From: an uncultured Clostridia bacterium
GTDB lineage: Bacteria > Bacillota > Clostridia > Oscillospirales > Ruminococcaceae
Direction of reading: 5' to 3'
DNA length: 64,000 nt
Assembly: GCA_947627205.1 (NCBI GenBank)
Contig: CANQVE010000003.1
Span: 1 to 64,000, forward strand
Shown one piece after another: positions 8,030-17,608 of the stretch; positions within the stretch are counted from its first letter, which is position 1, and every line of letters begins with the position of its first letter. Both the position numbers and the translations under genes were made by a program. The notes under the pieces are model-generated. The model saw nothing but the letters and a program-made list of their open reading frames with translations, was not told the origin of the DNA and made no database searches.

Positions 8030-9094
8030 TCAGTTTGTCAGTTTATCGGCTTTCTTTTTCTGTTTTTGCACGGTTTTCTTCTTTTTGCGTAGCATTACGG
8101 CATCTTGATATACTTTCAGAAGTTTCATGCCGATTATTTTCAGGCTCTTCTTTTTTACAACTTCATAGCCTTTCTCCGTAAGGTCGGGCAGTTTCTTTTC
8201 GAGAATATCCCTCGCCAGTTTTTCAAATCCGTCAAGTCCGTCTGCAAGATAAGCGTTTTCCCTGTCTTTGATCCAGCCCTCATAAACGGGAATATTCCTC
8301 AGAAGCACGGGAATTTTCATCGCCAGCGCCTCTAAAACGACAATTCCCTCCGTTTCCTCATACGACGGGAACAAAAACAAGTCCGAGCCGCTTAAAGCTT
8401 CCTGTATTTGCGGCTTGTCCGCATATCCCGCGAAAATCATATTTTTCGGCAGGTTTTTCGTCACCGCTTTTCTCACTTCGCTCCCCACAAGTTTCAAATT
8501 GGCTGTACCGAACCATATAAACTTATATTCGGGCATTCTTCTTGCAAGTTCAACAAAATCCGGAACGCCCTTTCTCTTCATCAAAAGTCCTATAGACATA
8601 ACGACTTTTTCGTCTTCGCCTATGCCGTATCTTTCACGAAAGCGCTTTCCTTTTTCCTTTGTCGGCTGATAATCCGCGAGGTCGATCCCGTTTGAAACGG
8701 CATATATCGGCTTTTTTATCCCATAGCTTTTAAGCAGTTTTTTAGAATACTCCGTGGGAGTTATAATAACGTCCCCTAAACTGTAGCAGAACTTTATCCA
8801 CTGTTTGAAAATCCCCGAAACAAGATTAGCGCCTATGTACGAGTTTCGGAAATCCTCTCTCGTAGAATGCGCATGATACGCCACGGGAACATTTCTAAGT
8901 CTTGACTTTACCGCCATACACACCGCGTCGGGAAACACGGTGTTTATATGCACAACGTCCGCTTCTTCAAGCGCCGAAACGCAGTTTATGCCGTTCAGTC
9001 CCGCAGCTTTGAGCTGGTGATAATGCGCGCGCCCTATTCCGCTTTTTTCAATGGTTTTTTGAGTTTTGTTATTTACATAATATAATACGTTCAT
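8030..9094 (-). CDS. Glycosyltransferase family 4 protein
   Basis: A 354-aa GT-B enzyme that probably moves a sugar from a nucleotide sugar to a lipid or cell-surface acceptor. The C-terminal donor domain is clear: VVMSIGLLMKRKGVPDFVEL, then the EX7E-type stretch LFLFPSYEETEGIVVLEALA. The N-terminus MNVLYYVNNKTQKTIEKSGI resembles diacylglycerol glucosyltransferases and related capsule enzymes, but the acceptor is not decidable. The C-terminal 15 residues are a Lys-rich tail that may touch membrane phospholipid. It sits between ricT and the MATE gene, 21 bp after ricT. Confidence 0.85.
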   Translation of the reverse strand: MNVLYYVNNKTQKTIEKSGIGRAHYHQLKAAGLNGINCVSALEEADVVHINTVFPDAVCMAVKSRLRNVPVAYHAHSTREDFRNSYIGANLVSGIFKQWIKFCYSLGDVIITPTEYSKKLLKSYGIKKPIYAVSNGIDLADYQPTKEKGKRFRERYGIGEDEKVVMSIGLLMKRKGVPDFVELARRMPEYKFIWFGTANLKLVGSEVRKAVTKNLPKNMIFAGYADKPQIQEALSGSDLFLFPSYEETEGIVVLEALAMKIPVLLRNIPVYEGWIKDRENAYLADGLDGFEKLARDILEKKLPDLTEKGYEVVKKKSLKIIGMKLLKVYQDAVMLRKKKKTVQKQKKKADKLTN

Positions 9095-9115
9095 CTATTG
9101 CTCCTCGGCTATTGC

Positions 9116-10069
9116 TTAATCTTCGAGCTTTTTAAGGTCTTTCATCTCGCTCTTTGAAACTCTGACCTGCGCGTCCTTTATGACTTTAACTTCTTCCTTG
9201 TTGACAATAAAAGGAACATCGGGCTTTTTGTCGAGCTTTATCGTAAGCATGCCCGTCAGAAGATTTACGTCGGTAACAATACCGTGTCCCTCTGCCGTAT
9301 CAACGCTTGCTCCGCATTTGGGCGTAGTTCTGAGGAAATCCTCATAGCAGTTCTGCTCGTATTTCAGACAGCACATAAGTCTACCGCAGGTGCCCGAAAT
9401 TTTCGTAGGATTGAGCGAAAGCGACTGCTCCTTTGCCATTTTAATTGAAACGGGCTGGAACTCTCCCAAAAAGCTCGAACAGCAGAACGGTCTTCCGCAG
9501 ATACCCAAACCGCCGAGCATTTTCGCCTCGTCGCGCACGCCTATTTGTCTAAGCTCAATTCTTGTGCGGTATACGGCGGCAAGATCCTTTACGAGGTCGC
9601 GGAAATCCACACGGCTCTCGGAAGTGAAATAAAACAAAATTTTGCTCCCGTCAAAGGTATAGTCAACGTCAATGGGTTTCATTTCGAGCTTGTGCTGGTG
9701 GATCTTTTCAATGAACGTCCGCATTATTTCCTTTTCCTTTGCGCGGTTTTGTTCGAGCTGTTTTATGTCGGCTTCGGTCGCTTTTCTGATTATGCCTTTA
9801 AGCGGGGAAGAGAGCGATGCACGGGGTATCTCGCGGTTTGAAACGACGATCTCTCCGCATTCGACTCCGCGCGTCGTTTCAACTACGGCTTTTTCTCCCT
9901 CTTTAAAGCTGACGCCTAGCGGCGCGAAATAGTATACCTTTCCTACGTCCTTAAAGCGAATGCCGATTATCTCGACATTTTCCGAAAGGCTGTCGGGCTG
10001 AATTTCCGAGCCGAGAGCGGCAGGTTTGTTCTTGGGTGATATTTTTTCGGTAAAATAATCGTTCTCCAT
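9116..10069 (-). CDS. ricT: RicT/YaaT, PSP1-domain regulatory protein
   Basis: A 317-aa PSP1 domain protein. In Bacillus, RicT joins RicA and RicF in a complex carrying Fe-S clusters that supports RNase Y-dependent RNA maturation, competence and sporulation. The Cys motifs are intact here: GICGRPFCCSSFL and GTCGRLMCCLKYEQNC. The first 20 residues are a variable tail. It starts 17 bp after holB, in the conserved order darA-holB-ricT. No ricA or ricF is in this window. Confidence 0.93.
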   Translation of the reverse strand: MENDYFTEKISPKNKPAALGSEIQPDSLSENVEIIGIRFKDVGKVYYFAPLGVSFKEGEKAVVETTRGVECGEIVVSNREIPRASLSSPLKGIIRKATEADIKQLEQNRAKEKEIMRTFIEKIHQHKLEMKPIDVDYTFDGSKILFYFTSESRVDFRDLVKDLAAVYRTRIELRQIGVRDEAKMLGGLGICGRPFCCSSFLGEFQPVSIKMAKEQSLSLNPTKISGTCGRLMCCLKYEQNCYEDFLRTTPKCGASVDTAEGHGIVTDVNLLTGMLTIKLDKKPDVPFIVNKEEVKVIKDAQVRVSKSEMKDLKKLED

Positions 10070-10086
10070 AATACTCCTTAAAATGT

Positions 10087-11031
10087 TTAATTATCCATAA
10101 TTCCCGAAATGAAATAAGACGCGCAGAGGGCGGTGTTCAGGTTATAAACTTCTCCCGAGCATATCTCAAACGCCGTATCTGACATTCGCGCTATTTCTTC
10201 TTCGGAAAAATTATTCGCTATTTTTTCGGCGATATCCTTGTCCGTATTTTCGGCAGGCTCGCCGTATTTTATCGCCTGTGCGTCGCGGAAAATGTTTACA
10301 AGGCAGTCGAAAATGCGGTAAAGCTCGTTTCTTCCCGACTGAGCCGACAGCTTTGCATACGCCGAAAACATATCCCGCACCGCTATTACCTCGGCTATGC
10401 CTCGCGCAGAAGCAACTGTTTTCGATTCGTCTCCGCTTATGCTTTCGACGCATTCTCCTATATTCCCCGAAAACGTTTCGGAAAGCTCTTTTGCTTTTTC
10501 CTGTTCAACTCCGCTTTCAACAAGAAATCTCTCGCAGTCGTCAACTGTCGGATCGGGCACGGCATATTCCGTCACCCTCGACAATATCGTTTCGGGAACA
10601 AGCGCGGTATTTGCGCAGGTGAAAATGAACCGCAGGTGTGAGGCCGGTTCTTCGACGAGCTTTAAGAGCGCGTTGAAATGGACGGGGAGCATTGTGTCGC
10701 AGTCCTCGAAAACATAGACCTTATATTTCCCGTTATTCGGCAGGACGACCGCATTTTTTAACACCTCGCGGAACGGCTCTGCGGAATATTTTCCTCCGCA
10801 TGCTTTTTTTACGAAAATAACATCGGGGTGTGAGCCGTTCTCTATATTCCTACAGCACGCGCACTCTCCGCAGGCGTTGTTTTCGCACAAGATAAGCTGA
10901 GCGGTATAAAGCGCGAGCGTCTTTTTTCCGACTCCGCTTTTCCCCGAAAACATTATCGCATGGGGCAGACGGTTCTGCCGGGCGGTCTTTTCGAGGACTT
11001 CAACTGCCTTTTCTTTTCCGTACAGCTTCAT
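10087..11031 (-). CDS. holB: DNA polymerase III delta-prime subunit
   Basis: A 314-aa clamp-loader subunit. The AAA+ fold starts with a P-loop-like SGKSGVGKKT. A four-Cys zinc module follows (CENNACGECACCRN), then the DCDTMLPVHFNALLKLVEEP region that in the family carries the sensor and trunk contacts. Delta-prime works with tau/gamma and delta to open the sliding clamp. Its ATG overlaps the darA stop by 4 bp, so translation is coupled. Confidence 0.95.
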   Translation of the reverse strand: MKLYGKEKAVEVLEKTARQNRLPHAIMFSGKSGVGKKTLALYTAQLILCENNACGECACCRNIENGSHPDVIFVKKACGGKYSAEPFREVLKNAVVLPNNGKYKVYVFEDCDTMLPVHFNALLKLVEEPASHLRFIFTCANTALVPETILSRVTEYAVPDPTVDDCERFLVESGVEQEKAKELSETFSGNIGECVESISGDESKTVASARGIAEVIAVRDMFSAYAKLSAQSGRNELYRIFDCLVNIFRDAQAIKYGEPAENTDKDIAEKIANNFSEEEIARMSDTAFEICSGEVYNLNTALCASYFISGIMDN

Positions 11032-11351
11032 ACTTTCTCAAATCTTTCAATATTTGTAACGAACACTGTCGCTCCGCCGACGGTAACTTCAACGGGAAAG
11101 CCCGTATAAGGTCCCTCGCCGTAGGCTGATACGTTCGGAACAAACTGTTTGCGTTTATGGGAATGGTTTTTTATGACATCAAGCGCCGCGTCTACTTTTT
11201 CATCTTCAGAGCATATCATAAACGTTGTATTTCCCGCCATGAGGAAACCGCCCGAAGAAGCGAGCTTTGTCGCCTGAAATCCGTTTTTAGTGAGAGCCGA
11301 CTGGACAGAGTGGCTGTCGTCGTTATTTACGACTGCGAAAATGAGTTTCAT
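11028..11351 (-). CDS. darA: DarA/PstA, cyclic di-AMP receptor
   Basis: A 107-aa PII-like trimeric protein (YaaQ family) that binds cyclic di-AMP. It begins MKLIFAVVNNDDSHSV and contains the long B-loop region SGGFLMAGNTTF. The start at 11351 follows a perfect GGAGG; the open frame continues nine codons upstream but without a ribosome site. The gene heads the darA-holB-ricT operon. The K+ transporter gene at 30.7 kb belongs to a class often controlled by c-di-AMP, though nothing in this window links the two. Confidence 0.93.
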   Translation of the reverse strand: MKLIFAVVNNDDSHSVQSALTKNGFQATKLASSGGFLMAGNTTFMICSEDEKVDAALDVIKNHSHKRKQFVPNVSAYGEGPYTGFPVEVTVGGATVFVTNIERFEKV

Positions 11352-11413
11352 AATTATACCTCCGAAACACGCCAGCATTTATTTTAGGCTGTTCAATTTT
11401 TTGTCTACCTTTT

Positions 11414-11442
11414 ATTATACAACAATTTAATAAAAAATGCAA
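11414..11442 (-). promoter_or_regulatory. Sigma-A promoter for darA-holB-ricT
   Basis: Minus strand: TTGCAT (11437-11442), 17-bp spacer, TATAAT (11414-11419). It lies about 60 bp before the darA start codon. Confidence 0.8.
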
Positions 11443-11546
11443 CTACCTATTTATATGATATTCGTGGAAGAAGTCGGTTAGTCACAACTAAATCAAAATG
11501 CACAAAAAAATAATACAAAATTTTTCTGAATTTAAAAAAATTGCTC

Positions 11547-11574
11547 TTGATTTTTTTTTAATTTATGTTAAAAT
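11547..11574 (+). promoter_or_regulatory. Promoter for the ferredoxin gene
   Basis: TTGATT (11547-11552), 16-bp T-rich spacer, then an extended -10 TGTTAAAAT (TAAAAT at 11569-11574). The ferredoxin ATG follows at 11628. Confidence 0.65.
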
Positions 11575-11627
11575 ATCTAATAGGATAGTATTTGCTGTCT
11601 GTTATTTTTTCAAGGAGGAAAAGAATT

Positions 11628-11798
11628 ATGGCTTATCAGATTTCCGACGAGTGCATTTCCTGCGGTGTTTGCAAGGAAAATTGCCCTGCTGAAGCTATTT
11701 CCGAGGGCGATGGAAAGTATGTTATTGACGCTGACAAGTGCATCGACTGCGGCGCTTGCGAAAGCAACTGCCCCGTTGGCGCTCCCCAGGCTCAATAA
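11628..11798 (+). CDS. 2[4Fe-4S] ferredoxin
   Basis: A 56-aa clostridial-type ferredoxin, a small soluble electron carrier for pyruvate oxidation, hydrogenase and similar anaerobic reactions. Two cluster motifs are complete: CISCGVCKENCP and CIDCGACESNCP. The start is the ATG at 11628, directly after AAGGAGG; the open frame upstream is not used because it precedes this site. It is monocistronic, with its own promoter and a strong terminator. Confidence 0.97.
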   Translation: MAYQISDECISCGVCKENCPAEAISEGDGKYVIDADKCIDCGACESNCPVGAPQAQ

Positions 11799-11824
11799 TC
11801 CCGCTGTACAAAATATGTACATAC

Positions 11825-11851
11825 AAAACCCCGTACTTGTGCGGGGTTTTT
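11825..11851 (+). terminator. Intrinsic terminator of the ferredoxin gene
   Basis: AAAACCCCG and CGGGGTTTT arms with an 8-nt loop, ending in a T run. It lies 26 bp after the stop codon. Confidence 0.9.
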
Positions 11852-11869
11852 GCCGTTAGCCGGGGGCTA

Positions 11870-12072
11870 ACGGCAGTATACAGGGTACAGTGTAGAGTAT
11901 TCAGTAATGGTGTCCGCCTTACGGCGGACAATATTTAGATTGTTTTTAGATTATAGGCACACGAGCATAACTTTTACGGTAACACTCCAAAACGTTTCAG
12001 TCCGACAACAATCCAAATCTTACCCGCTGTAAAGCGGGTACTTTTTACTGAATACTGTACACTGTCAACTGA
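11870..12072. mobile_element. MITE-like element with heptamer inverted ends
   Basis: About 200 bp bounded by inverted heptamer arrays: 11870-11908 (TATACAG, GGTACAG, TGTAGAG, TATTCAG) and 12044-12070, read on the other strand (TTGACAG, TGTACAG, TATTCAG). Inside are a GTCCGCC/GGCGGAC hairpin and a core, GGACAATATTTAGATTG and onward. A diverged copy of the core appears inverted at 61789-61860. No transposase is encoded. I found no convincing target-site duplication, so mobility is inference. Confidence 0.6.
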
Positions 12073-12118
12073 CCGCGGTCCCCTAATGCCTCTTCTGTTT
12101 TTAAGCGTCAAATAACCC

Positions 12119-12637
12119 TTAGTATTCGATACCTCTCCGAGCGGGAACTCCGCGGTCGAACGGGTGTTTTATGCACTTTATCTCACTTATGTAATCGGCG
12201 ACATTTAGGAAAATTTCCGCAGGTTCTCTTCCTGTTATGACAATTTCGGCGGGAAAATCGCCAATCAGAAAGTTTTCCGCAAAAGGCTTGTTCATAAGCC
12301 CGTAATTATATGCCGCGCAGAATTCGTCTATTATCAACATATCGGTCTTTTTTTCTTTAACAAGCCCGAAACCCTTTTCAAGAAGCCTGTTGTGGCAGGC
12401 GGTTATTTCCTGCTTTTCCGCTTCGGTCATTGTGTCGGTAAAGCCATAAGCCCTATCGCACCGCTCGACCGTTATGTTTTCGATTTTCTTCAGCGAATTA
12501 AGCTCGGAAGTTTCTCCGCCTTTCATAAGCTGGATAATAAAAACGCGCTTTCCTGCGCCCGCCGCCCTTATCGCAAGACCGAGGGCGGCGGTCGTTTTGC
12601 CTTTTCCGTCACCGCAGTAGATGTGCAGATATCCCAT
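12119..12637 (-). CDS. cobO: Corrinoid (cob(I)alamin) adenosyltransferase, CobA/BtuR type
   Basis: A 172-aa P-loop enzyme that transfers adenosine from ATP to cob(I)alamin or cobyrinate diamide to make coenzyme B12. The N-terminus MGYLHIYCGDGKGKTTAA holds the P-loop GDGKGKTT, followed by LMKGGETSEL. MLIIDEFCAAYNYG is the Walker-B-like block. The start has AAGGAG 7 bp upstream. No other cobalamin gene is near, so it may serve salvage. It is divergent from the LRR lipoprotein gene. Confidence 0.93.
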   Translation of the reverse strand: MGYLHIYCGDGKGKTTAALGLAIRAAGAGKRVFIIQLMKGGETSELNSLKKIENITVERCDRAYGFTDTMTEAEKQEITACHNRLLEKGFGLVKEKKTDMLIIDEFCAAYNYGLMNKPFAENFLIGDFPAEIVITGREPAEIFLNVADYISEIKCIKHPFDRGVPARRGIEY

Positions 12638-12692
12638 TTTATTACTCCTTTTCGGTTATTTTTCGCCGAGCCTTTTTCGTTTTGATGATTAC

Positions 12693-12721
12693 TTGACAAA
12701 TTATTCCCAAAGCATTATAAT
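12693..12721 (+). promoter_or_regulatory. Consensus sigma-A promoter for the LRR lipoprotein gene
   Basis: TTGACA (12693-12698), 17-bp spacer, TATAAT (12716-12721): a perfect consensus in both boxes, 37 bp before the start codon. Strong basal expression is expected. Confidence 0.9.
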
Positions 12722-12757
12722 ATTTTGTAGAAATAATTTTACGTAAGGAGAAGTCAG

Positions 12758-14332
12758 ATGAAAAAGGCATTGGCAGGGCTTGGCGCTGTACTGCTCTCGC
12801 TTTCATTGTGCGGGTGCAGTGCTATAGACAGAGCCGTTCTTGATCTGTTTGAACAAAGCCGTCCGTCGTCATCTTCATACAGCGGAAAAAATTCCTCGTC
12901 TTACAGCTATCCGCATTACGGGCAATTTTCTTCCGATGAGGATAGTTATTCTTTTCCAGATTATCCCGACTACCCCGACCACCCCGATTATCCGTCATAT
13001 TCTTCAAGCTCATCATTTTCTTCAAGCTCGTCATATTCCGAAATTCCCGTAAGTCCCGCCGGGGAAGTAAACCCCAATGGGAAAACGGTTGATGAGTTTT
13101 TCGAGGACATTTATTTCGTAACTCCGAGTGAGGATCTGTTCTATATGCAGGAAACCAAAGGCGGCGTTGCTGTAACGGGCTATAAGGGCAGATACGGCCG
13201 TATTGAAATTCCCGAAACTATAAACGGAAAAACTGTAAAGTCCGTAGAGCTTGAGGGAATGAAATATTTAGATATAGTAAAACTGCCGGACACAGCAACA
13301 AGTTTTTCATTTATGAACAGTTCTGTTATAGCCGTAAACATTCCCGAAAGCATGCAGAGCATATCGCGGGGCAATACAGATTTCGGAACGGGGCTTAAAG
13401 CCGTCTTTATTCATGACAAACTAAAAAGTATAGATGATAACGCATTCAGAAACTGTAACAAGCTCGAAAGCATTATTATCCCCGAAAGCGTAAAAGAAAT
13501 CGGAGATTATGCTTTTTACGACTGCAAGAGCCTGAAGAGCATTGTTATTCCCGACAGTGTAAAAGAAATAGGGAGAATGGCTTTTTTCGGCTGTGAAAAT
13601 TTGCAGACAGCGATACTTCCCGAAAATCTTTCGGAAATCAGCAACGGTCTGTTTACAAGTTCGGGCATTACGAGCATAAAGATCCCGGGCGTTGAAAGAA
13701 TATCTGCAAACGCTTTTGACGGCTGCGAAAGCCTTTTGCACGTTGAACTTTCAAATGATATAAAATATATTGAAAAGCAAGCATTTGGATACTGCACGAG
13801 CCTTAAAAGCATAACGCTCCCCGACAAGCTGATAAGCCTTGAAAATGCGGTGTTTACGGGGTGTACGGCTTTAAAGAGCGTTAATGTTTCAGAAAATGCC
13901 GAATATTTTTCGTCAAAAGACGGAGTTTTGTTTTCAAAGGACGGAAAAGAGCTTGTGTACTATCCCGATGGGAAAACGGAAAAATCGTATACCGTTCCCG
14001 AAACGACGGTACGCATCGGCGGTTATTCATTTTACAACAACAGCAATATCCAAAGCGTTGTTCTTCCGAAAAAGCTGACAACTATCGGTATTTCGGCATT
14101 TGAATGCTGTGAAGAACTTTCGGAGATAAATATTCCCGAAAGCGTTTCGCTTATTTATGGAAGCGCGTTCAGGAATTGTATAAGTCTCAGGAAAGTAGAT
14201 CTGCCGAACGGTGCGATACTTTCGTCGAAAAACGTTTTTGATGGCTGTACGGATATTGTTGTTACATATAAGGGCAAGGAATACGGATATGATGACCTCG
14301 GAGAGCTTGTTGAGCTGATGAACCAAAGGTGA
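12758..14332 (+). CDS. BspA-type leucine-rich repeat lipoprotein
   Basis: A 524-aa surface protein. Residues 1-20 form a lipoprotein signal (MKKALAGLGAVLLSLSLCGC) with the modified Cys at residue 20. Residues about 35-95 are a Ser/Pro/Tyr-rich flexible spacer. From about 150 on there are some 11-13 LRR_5 repeats of about 23 residues with the pattern LESIIIPESVKEIGDYAF, ending near residue 510. BspA-like LRRs usually bind proteins or host or plant surfaces. No sortase, dockerin or transmembrane C-terminus is present, so anchoring is by lipid. It stands alone, with a perfect promoter and AAGGAG before the ATG. Confidence 0.92.
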   Translation: MKKALAGLGAVLLSLSLCGCSAIDRAVLDLFEQSRPSSSSYSGKNSSSYSYPHYGQFSSDEDSYSFPDYPDYPDHPDYPSYSSSSSFSSSSSYSEIPVSPAGEVNPNGKTVDEFFEDIYFVTPSEDLFYMQETKGGVAVTGYKGRYGRIEIPETINGKTVKSVELEGMKYLDIVKLPDTATSFSFMNSSVIAVNIPESMQSISRGNTDFGTGLKAVFIHDKLKSIDDNAFRNCNKLESIIIPESVKEIGDYAFYDCKSLKSIVIPDSVKEIGRMAFFGCENLQTAILPENLSEISNGLFTSSGITSIKIPGVERISANAFDGCESLLHVELSNDIKYIEKQAFGYCTSLKSITLPDKLISLENAVFTGCTALKSVNVSENAEYFSSKDGVLFSKDGKELVYYPDGKTEKSYTVPETTVRIGGYSFYNNSNIQSVVLPKKLTTIGISAFECCEELSEINIPESVSLIYGSAFRNCISLRKVDLPNGAILSSKNVFDGCTDIVVTYKGKEYGYDDLGELVELMNQR

Positions 14333-14613
14333 AGCAAGAGGTCAAGGGGGCAGAGGCAAGAGATAAGATGTAAGAGCTGAAGCCGAAAAGCAATCCGCTG
14401 AATATGACGTACAAAAACCCATTTGTTGTTCTTTTCAAACGCAATTTCCTTAAATAACGTTAATTCGCCCCCGAACCCCTGTTGTCAGTTGACAGAGCGA
14501 ACTGATTTTAATCTCAAACTCTAGCCTCTAGCTTCTTTCCCTAAAAGCCAAATAACTTTCTCTCCCAAAACCACCTTTAATTTCTTACCTCTTACCTCTA
14601 ATTTCTTACATCT
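14333..14613. repeat. Mosaic intergenic repeats after the LRR gene
   Basis: Gene-free. It contains heptamer family 2 arrays in plus orientation (14334-14378) and minus orientation (14512-14540, 14577-14613), so they form an inverted pair. It also holds a GCCGAAAAGCAATCCGCT module (about 14379-14398). A 60-bp module at 14410-14472 is the reverse complement of one at 52907-52969. Confidence 0.75.
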
Positions 14614-14645
14614 AAAAAGGGAAACCTCTTTAAAGGCTTCCCCTT
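14614..14645 (-). terminator. Intrinsic terminator of the ATP synthase operon
   Basis: On the minus strand a stem of GGGGAAGCCTTT pairs with AGAGGTTTCCC and is followed by TTTTT. It starts 49 bp after the atpC stop. Confidence 0.75.
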
Positions 14646-14693
14646 TAGCTTTTTTCTAACTTGTCAAATTCTATTTGACAACGCTGATGTTTG

Positions 14694-15098
14694 TTATTTC
14701 AAGAAGCTCGCCGTGTCGATACGGTTGAGGGCTCTCTGGAGCTTCGCTTCTGCAAGCGCAAGCTCTTTGTCGTTTACAGCGGCTTTTCTGCGCTCCTCTG
14801 CGGCGTCTCTCGCCTTGTTCGCACGGGAAACGTCGATATCCTCCGCCCATTCGCACGTCTGAACAAGTATCGTCGTCTGCTCTCTCGAAACCTTTATTAT
14901 ACCGCCCGAAGTCGCCGCTCTGCGGAATTCGCCGTTTATCATAACGCGCATTTGCCCAACGCCGAGCGCGGCGCAATACGGCTCGTGTCCTTTGAGTATA
15001 CCGACGTCGCCGACAGTTGTACGGGCAATGACCTGCTCTACCTCGCCGTCAAAAAAGGTTTTTTCGGGCGTTATTATCTGCAGTTTAAATGGCGTCAT
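14694..15098 (-). CDS. atpC: F1 ATP synthase epsilon subunit
   Basis: A 134-aa subunit of the central stalk that couples rotation and can inhibit ATP hydrolysis. The beta-sandwich (MTPFKLQIITPEKTFFDGEV, GDVGILKGHEPY) is followed by two C-terminal helices from about residue 90. The ATG at 15098 follows AAAGGA; a TTG one codon earlier is less likely. It is the last gene of the operon. Confidence 0.95.
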   Translation of the reverse strand: MTPFKLQIITPEKTFFDGEVEQVIARTTVGDVGILKGHEPYCAALGVGQMRVMINGEFRRAATSGGIIKVSREQTTILVQTCEWAEDIDVSRANKARDAAEERRKAAVNDKELALAEAKLQRALNRIDTASFLK

Positions 15099-15116
15099 CA
15101 AAGCACCGTCCTTTCA

Positions 15117-16517
<1,401 letters not shown>

Positions 16518-16577
16518 TTAAATTTTCCTCCTGTAAAATGTTAGAGGGTTGCTGTTATTTTACGGATAAGAATACTC

Positions 16578-17426
16578 TTATCCCTGCGCCGAAGCGCCCG
16601 AAACAATGTCGATGATCTCCGTCGTAATGCTCGCCTGTCTTGCACGGTTATACAGAAGCGACAGGTTTTCGGTCATTGCGTCGGCGTTGTCGGTGGCATT
16701 TTCCATAGCCGTGCGCCTTGCGCCCTGCTCTGAAGCGTAGCTCTCGACCACCGCGCACTGTATGAGCGACGCGGTAAATCTCGGCACTATCCTGTTAAAG
16801 ACTGCCTCGGGAGAGGGATCGTAGGTCATCTCCGTCGTATCCTCAAGCTCGACAGTCGACATCGGAAGCACCGTCATGCTCTGCGGCTGCTGTGACATAG
16901 ACGAAATAAACATCGTATAGAACACGACTACCTCGTCTACTTCTCCGCTGTTAAACATATTTATGGCGATATCCGCTATATCCTGAGCCGTGTTGGGCTT
17001 GATATTCTCCGCAATATTCGCATAAGCCGCGGCCATGCTGTATCCGCGCTTTGAAAAGAACTCTGCGGCTTTTCTGCCGATAGCGATTATCTTCGGCTTT
17101 ACGGCGTCGTCTTTATGCGCGGCGACCGCCATTTTCATAACGTTTGAGTTATATCCGCCCGCAAGACCTCTGTCGCCCGCGACCACGATAAAAAGCCTGT
17201 TCTTTACTTCGCGCCTTTGAGTAAAGTGCGTTTCGAGATTTTTGCCCGAAGCTATTTCGCACATCGTTTTATAAAGCTCGTTGAAATAAGGGCGGGCTTG
17301 TTCGGCTCTTGCTTTGGCTTTTCTGAGCTTGCTCGAAGCCACAAGCTGCATTGCTTTTGTTATCTGCTTTGTAGAGCCGACAGACTTTATGCGGCGCTTG
17401 ATGGCTTTCATATTTCCGCTTGCTAT
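16578..17426 (-). CDS. atpG: F1 ATP synthase gamma subunit; apparent AUA start
   Basis: The rotor shaft subunit. The first ATG in frame (17411) would give MKAIKRRIKSVGSTKQITKAMQ. The five codons before it encode A-S-G-N preceded by ATA at 17424-17426. In related Clostridia gamma commonly begins M-A-S-G/A-N-M-K-x-I-K-R-R. A strong ribosome site, GGGGGTGAT (17430-17438), stands 7 nt before this ATA but about 20 nt before the ATG. No ATG, GTG or TTG lies upstream in frame before a stop. I therefore annotate the AUA as start, giving 282 aa. The C-terminal helix with LLYNRARQASITTEIIDIV is intact. Confidence 0.9.
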   Translation of the reverse strand: MASGNMKAIKRRIKSVGSTKQITKAMQLVASSKLRKAKARAEQARPYFNELYKTMCEIASGKNLETHFTQRREVKNRLFIVVAGDRGLAGGYNSNVMKMAVAAHKDDAVKPKIIAIGRKAAEFFSKRGYSMAAAYANIAENIKPNTAQDIADIAINMFNSGEVDEVVVFYTMFISSMSQQPQSMTVLPMSTVELEDTTEMTYDPSPEAVFNRIVPRFTASLIQCAVVESYASEQGARRTAMENATDNADAMTENLSLLYNRARQASITTEIIDIVSGASAQG

Positions 17427-17454
17427 AGTATCACCCCCAAATAATCAGATACCG

Positions 17455-17580
17455 TTAAATATCGTCGCTTGTGGTGATATATTTCACTCTTTTTTCAAGG
17501 TACAGCCAAGCGACTGCAAGCCCTGCGGCAACGGAAAATACCGTTGCGATTATACTGAGTACAAAAGAAGCCTGTTTCAT
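17455..17580 (-). CDS. Small single-span membrane protein inside the ATP synthase operon
   Basis: A 41-aa frame: MKQASFVLSIIATVFSVAAG, then LAVAWLYLEKRVKYITTSDDI. One hydrophobic helix spans residues 5-27, followed by a short positive then acidic tail, so N-out/C-in is likely. It has an excellent ribosome site (AAAGGAGTG, 6 nt before ATG). It fills the alpha-gamma gap with only 28 bp to atpA and 28 bp to the atpG start. Translation is therefore very likely real. I do not recognise a family. It might assist assembly or membrane contact of F1; that is inference. Confidence 0.8.
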   Translation of the reverse strand: MKQASFVLSIIATVFSVAAGLAVAWLYLEKRVKYITTSDDI

Positions 17581-17608
17581 AAAATGCACTCCTTTAATTT
17601 AACTAAAA

